A stretch of DNA of 64,000 nucleotides from JAZKHT01 sp040385245 (GTDB lineage: Bacteria; Pseudomonadota; Alphaproteobacteria; Rhodobacterales; Rhodobacteraceae), in the NCBI GenBank assembly GCA_040385245.1, contig JAZKHT010000006.1, positions 1-64,000 on the forward strand. The letters run 5' to 3'. The notes under the pieces are model-generated. The model made no database searches. It saw nothing but the letters and a program-made list of their open reading frames with translations, and was not told the DNA's origin. Both the position numbers and the translations under genes were made by a program. Below, piece after piece: positions 61,038-64,000 of the stretch (position 1 is the first letter of the stretch; every line of letters begins with the position of its first letter).

Positions 61038-62303
61038 ATGAGCAAGATGCGTTACAGCCGCCGTTCCCTTTTGAAAGGCGGCGCTGCCGCCTTTGCCGCC
61101 AGCGCCCTTCCCGCGCCGATGATCTGGGCGCAAGAGATCAAGGACGTCACCCTGCGCCAGTTCGGCACCGGCGTGTCGAACCTGAACGAGGTCGCCCAAA
61201 AGGTGAAGGAAGACCTTGGTTTCACACTGGAAATGACGGCGCTGGACAGTGACGCCGTGACCCAGCGCGCAGCGACACAGCCCGACAGCTTTGACATCGC
61301 CGACATCGAATACTGGATATGCAAGAAGGTCTGGCCGACCGGCAACCTTCAGGCGATGGATACCAGCAAGATCCTCAATTACGACAAGATCGTCGGCATC
61401 TTCCGCAATGGCAAGCTGACACCGGACAGCGTGATCGCCCAAGGCACGGCACCGCATTCCGTAGGCTTCACCTCTGGCCCCGGCGGCACCGATTTCGTGG
61501 CCGAGGAATCGGGCTGGATGACCCTGATCCCCACGATCTACAACGCCGACACCCTTGGCATCCGCCCCGATCTGATCGGCCGTCCGATCGACACATGGGC
61601 CGAACTGCTGAACCCGGAATTCAAGGGCAAGGCGTCGATCCTTGATATCTCGTCCATCGGGATCATGGACATGGCGATGGTCTGCGAAGCGATGGGCGAG
61701 ATTGCCTATGGCGACAAGGGCAACATGACCACCGAAGAGATCGACAAGACCTTCGCCATCTTCACCGAGGCGAAAAAGGCAGGCCAGTTCCGCGCCTTCT
61801 GGAAGACCTTCGATGAATCCGTGAACCTGATGGCCAGCGGCGAAGTGGTGATCCAGTCGATGTGGTCGCCCGCCATCACCGCCGTCAAGTCGCAAGGCAT
61901 TCCGTGTGTGTATCAGCCGCTGAAAGAGGGGTATCGCAGCTGGGGTGGCGGGATCGGCCTGTCCAAGAACCTGTCGGGCATCGCGCTGGATGCCGCCTAT
62001 GAATACATCAACTGGTATCTGTCGGGCTGGGTCGGCGGCTTCCTGATGCGGCAGGGGTATTACTCGGCCGTGCCGGAAACCTCGAAAGAGTTCATGTCGG
62101 CGGACGAGTGGGGCTATTGGTTCGAAGGCAAACCGGCGGCGGGCGATATCCTGTCGCCCACGGGGCAAAAGCTGGCCGGGGCGGGCGATCTGCGCGACGG
62201 CGGTGCCTTTGGCGACCGGATGGGCAAGGTCGCCTGCTGGAATGCCGTCATGGACGAAAACCAGTACATGGTCCGCAAGTGGAACGAGTTCATCGCCGCT
62301 TGA
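61038..62303 (+). CDS. Tat-exported solute-binding protein, second amine-type importer
   Basis: The 421-residue PotD-like protein begins with a twin-arginine signal (YSRRSLLKGGAAAFAASALP), cleaved near AQEIKD. Its length exceeds typical PotD by about 70 residues. Later motifs such as VIQSMWSPAITAVKSQGIP and GGIGLSKNLSG fit family 1 amine/iron-type binding proteins. AAAGG precedes the ATG. It lies between its ATPase and permease genes and is followed by a strong hairpin. The ligand is unknown; GNAT and GntR neighbours hint at an amine or amino-acid derivative. Confidence 0.9.
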   Translation: MSKMRYSRRSLLKGGAAAFAASALPAPMIWAQEIKDVTLRQFGTGVSNLNEVAQKVKEDLGFTLEMTALDSDAVTQRAATQPDSFDIADIEYWICKKVWPTGNLQAMDTSKILNYDKIVGIFRNGKLTPDSVIAQGTAPHSVGFTSGPGGTDFVAEESGWMTLIPTIYNADTLGIRPDLIGRPIDTWAELLNPEFKGKASILDISSIGIMDMAMVCEAMGEIAYGDKGNMTTEEIDKTFAIFTEAKKAGQFRAFWKTFDESVNLMASGEVVIQSMWSPAITAVKSQGIPCVYQPLKEGYRSWGGGIGLSKNLSGIALDAAYEYINWYLSGWVGGFLMRQGYYSAVPETSKEFMSADEWGYWFEGKPAAGDILSPTGQKLAGAGDLRDGGAFGDRMGKVACWNAVMDENQYMVRKWNEFIAA

Positions 62304-62311
62304 TGGCAGAC

Positions 62312-62333
62312 GGGGGGCCGACTGCGGCCCCCC
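62312..62333 (+). terminator. Hairpin between second Tat binding-protein gene and permease
   Basis: GGGGGGCCG and CGGCCCCCC form a perfect 9-bp GC stem around ACTG, nine bases after the binding-protein stop. No T-run follows beyond a short CCTTT. It repeats the pattern seen after the other three binding-protein genes. Confidence 0.75.
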
Positions 62334-62361
62334 AACCCCTTTCCCGACGCACGGATCATCC

Positions 62362-63225
62362 ATGGACCGGTTCCTGAAATCCCCCAATGTCACGGGCTGG
62401 CTGCTGGCGGCCCCCTTGTCCGTCGTGTTGGCGGTGTTCCTGATCCTGCCGATCATCCTGATCGTCATTGTCAGTTTCTGGACGGCGACAGAGTTTTCCA
62501 TCGTCCCCGCCTTTTCGTTTGAGAATTACCGATTTCTGTTCGGGTCCGCCGTTACCTGGTCGGTCTTTCTGAACACCTTCAAATATGCGGTCATCACCTG
62601 GGCCATCACCTTGGGTCTGGGCTTTACCATTGCCTATTTTCTGGCGTTCCACGTCCGCAGTCAGGGCTGGCAGACGGCGCTGTTCCTGCTGTGCACCATC
62701 CCGTTCTGGACATCGAACATCATCCGCATGATCAGTTGGATCCCGTTTCTGGGCCGCAACGGCATTGCCAATTCAACGCTGATCAGTTGGGGGGTGATCG
62801 ATGCCCCGCTTGAATGGCTGCTGTTTTCCGACTTTTCGGTGATCCTGGCCTTTGTGCACCTTTACACGCTGTTCATGGTGGTGCCGATCTTCAACACCAT
62901 GATGCGGATCGACCGCAGCCTGCTTGAGGCGGCGAATGACGCCGGGGCATCGGGATTTCAGACGCTGGTCAACGTGATCCTGCCCTTGACCAAATCGGGG
63001 ATCATGATCGGGTCGATCTTTGTCGTCACGCTGGTGATGGGGGACTTCATCACCGTGCGCTTCATGAGCGGCAGTCAGTCCGCCAACGTGGGCCGTCTGA
63101 TTTCCAATGACATCGCCCTGCTGCAATACCCGTCGGCTGCGGCCACGGCGGTGGTGCTGCTGGCGACGGTGCTGATCACCATCGGCGTGCTGCTGCGCCT
63201 TGTCGACATCAGGAAAGAGCTGTGA
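62362..63225 (+). CDS. ABC transporter permease (PotB type), second amine-type importer
   Basis: The 287-residue inner-membrane protein has a first helix WLLAAPLSVVLAVFLILPII, five further helices and an EAA loop EAANDAGASGFQTLVNVILP near 190-209. I start at 62362 (MDRFLKSPN), since the longer frame lies in the binding-protein gene and hairpin. It overlaps the next permease by one base (TGATG). Confidence 0.92.
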   Translation: MDRFLKSPNVTGWLLAAPLSVVLAVFLILPIILIVIVSFWTATEFSIVPAFSFENYRFLFGSAVTWSVFLNTFKYAVITWAITLGLGFTIAYFLAFHVRSQGWQTALFLLCTIPFWTSNIIRMISWIPFLGRNGIANSTLISWGVIDAPLEWLLFSDFSVILAFVHLYTLFMVVPIFNTMMRIDRSLLEAANDAGASGFQTLVNVILPLTKSGIMIGSIFVVTLVMGDFITVRFMSGSQSANVGRLISNDIALLQYPSAAATAVVLLATVLITIGVLLRLVDIRKEL

Positions 63226-64000
63226 TGGACCCGCGCCCGCGATCATTCTACGTGCTTGCCACCCTGTTCGGGCTGTTTCTTTTGTTCCTGTATGGCCCGA
63301 CCCTGACCATCGCCATCCTGTCGTTTCAGGGGCCGAACGGCGGGCTGACCTTTCCGATGCGGGGGGTGTCGCTGCACTGGTTCCGCGACCTGTTTCAGGA
63401 ACAGGCGGTGGGTGACATCTGGGGCGGGTTCCGGCGGTCGATCTTGCTGGGGCTGATGGTCATGGTCACGACCGTCGTCGTGTCGGTGATGGGGGGCCTT
63501 GCGTTTCGCAAGCGGTTCGTCGGCGCAGGCGTGCTGTTCCAACTGGTCATCGCCAGTCTGGTGATCCCGTCGATCCTTGTGTCCTTGGGCGTGGGGCTGA
63601 TGTTCAGTCAGGGCGGCCTGGGGGTGCATTGGGCCACCTCGGGCTTTGGGGCGCAACTGACGTGGACGCTGCCCTTTGGCCTGCTGATCATGTTCGCCGT
63701 CTTCAACCGCTTTGACCCCGCCTTCGAAGAGGCGGCGCGCGATCAGGGCGCGTCCCCCTGGCAGACGATCCGGCATGTGGTGCTGCCAATCATCGCGCCG
63801 TCACTGATCGGGGTGGCGCTGTTCGGCTTCACCCTGTCTTACGACGAATTCGCGCGCACCTTGCTGACGGCGGGCAGCTACAACACCCTACCGCTGGAAA
63901 TCTACGGCATGACCACCAACGTGACGACGCCGGTGATCTTTGCGCTGGGCACCCTGACAACTGTGTTTTCGCTGATCGTGATCGCGTCCTTCCTGTTGGC
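63225..64000 (+). CDS. ABC transporter permease (PotC type), cut by the window end
   Basis: An open frame runs from ATG 63225 to the end without a stop (about 258 residues visible). It starts with a short basic lead and the helix FYVLATLFGLFLLFLYGPTLTI, and has an EAA loop EEAARDQGASPWQTIRHVVLP near 168-188, then LYN/YDEFARTLLTAG-type PotC features. A GTG three bases earlier is in the same frame. It completes the permease pair of the second amine-type importer. Only the C-terminal few residues are missing, judged by PotC length. Confidence 0.92.
   Translation, partial: MDPRPRSFYVLATLFGLFLLFLYGPTLTIAILSFQGPNGGLTFPMRGVSLHWFRDLFQEQAVGDIWGGFRRSILLGLMVMVTTVVVSVMGGLAFRKRFVGAGVLFQLVIASLVIPSILVSLGVGLMFSQGGLGVHWATSGFGAQLTWTLPFGLLIMFAVFNRFDPAFEEAARDQGASPWQTIRHVVLPIIAPSLIGVALFGFTLSYDEFARTLLTAGSYNTLPLEIYGMTTNVTTPVIFALGTLTTVFSLIVIASFLL

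Noticed and set aside
1..64000. Mobile elements, CRISPR arrays, tRNA or rRNA genes
   Set aside because: I found no transposase, terminal repeats, spaced direct-repeat array or tRNA-like cloverleaf; the window seems to consist of intact operons.

Overview
The window is about 64 kb of GC-rich DNA with tight bacterial operons, many 1-4 base stop/start overlaps and no RNA gene, insertion sequence, CRISPR array or replication gene that I can see. The protein types (HWE-class histidine kinases, PotABCD-type, polyol-type and Dpp-type ABC importers, sugar-acid dehydratases) fit a metabolically versatile alphaproteobacterium of the Rhodobacterales type. That placement is inferred from style and protein content, not from a marker gene. 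The content is almost wholly catabolic: four ABC importers, seven one-component regulators and several carbohydrate-acid pathways, as on a chromosomal catabolic island or a megaplasmid.

Layout. (1) 213-2899: two sensor proteins of the HWE/HisKA_2 type, both with an altered N-box, and a single-domain response regulator. (2) 3244-13870: an XRE-cupin regulator, an Lrp/AsnC regulator and a nine-gene run encoding a class V PLP enzyme, an FMO-like flavoprotein, two CMD-fold proteins, an octopine/nopaline-type dehydrogenase and a complete polyamine-type ABC importer. This is the best candidate here for an undescribed pathway. (3) 14081-23042: a small ACT-like protein, a LacI regulator and a divergent operon (binding protein, two permeases, a 62-residue membrane protein, two ATPases, a DhaK-DhaL kinase), with two palindromic operators between LacI and the operon. 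(4) 23179-27068: a secreted phytase/esterase-like protein, an SDR without the YxxxK motif, and a TerC-family membrane protein.

(5) 27323-47078: hexuronate and sugar-acid catabolism. An IlvD/Edd-type dehydratase reads rightwards. An eight-gene leftward operon (38708 down to 29106) encodes an arabonate-type dehydratase, a galactarate/talarate-type enolase, an RraA-like protein, KdgD, a hydroxyacid dehydrogenase, UxaC, UxuB and UxuA. A GntR/FCD regulator diverges from it. A second leftward operon (46956 down to 39589) encodes a Dpp-type ABC importer, a hydroxyacid dehydrogenase and an unassigned membrane protein. A rare AT-rich palindrome (ACTAATATATTAGT, or one base different) lies in front of both operons, which suggests that one GntR protein controls uptake and breakdown together.

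(6) 47155-59780: a DMT exporter; a BNR-fold protein, PdxA2-like dehydrogenase, DHDPS-family lyase and iron alcohol dehydrogenase; a DUF1537-type acid-sugar kinase with its GntR regulator; a LysR regulator with a DHDPS-family lyase, a hydroxyacid dehydrogenase and an Ldh-family dehydrogenase; then a GNAT protein with a GntR regulator. This looks like C4-C6 acid-sugar catabolism. (7) 60034-64000: a second polyamine-type ABC importer, whose last permease runs off the window. A strong hairpin follows each of the four solute-binding-protein genes, between it and the next permease gene.
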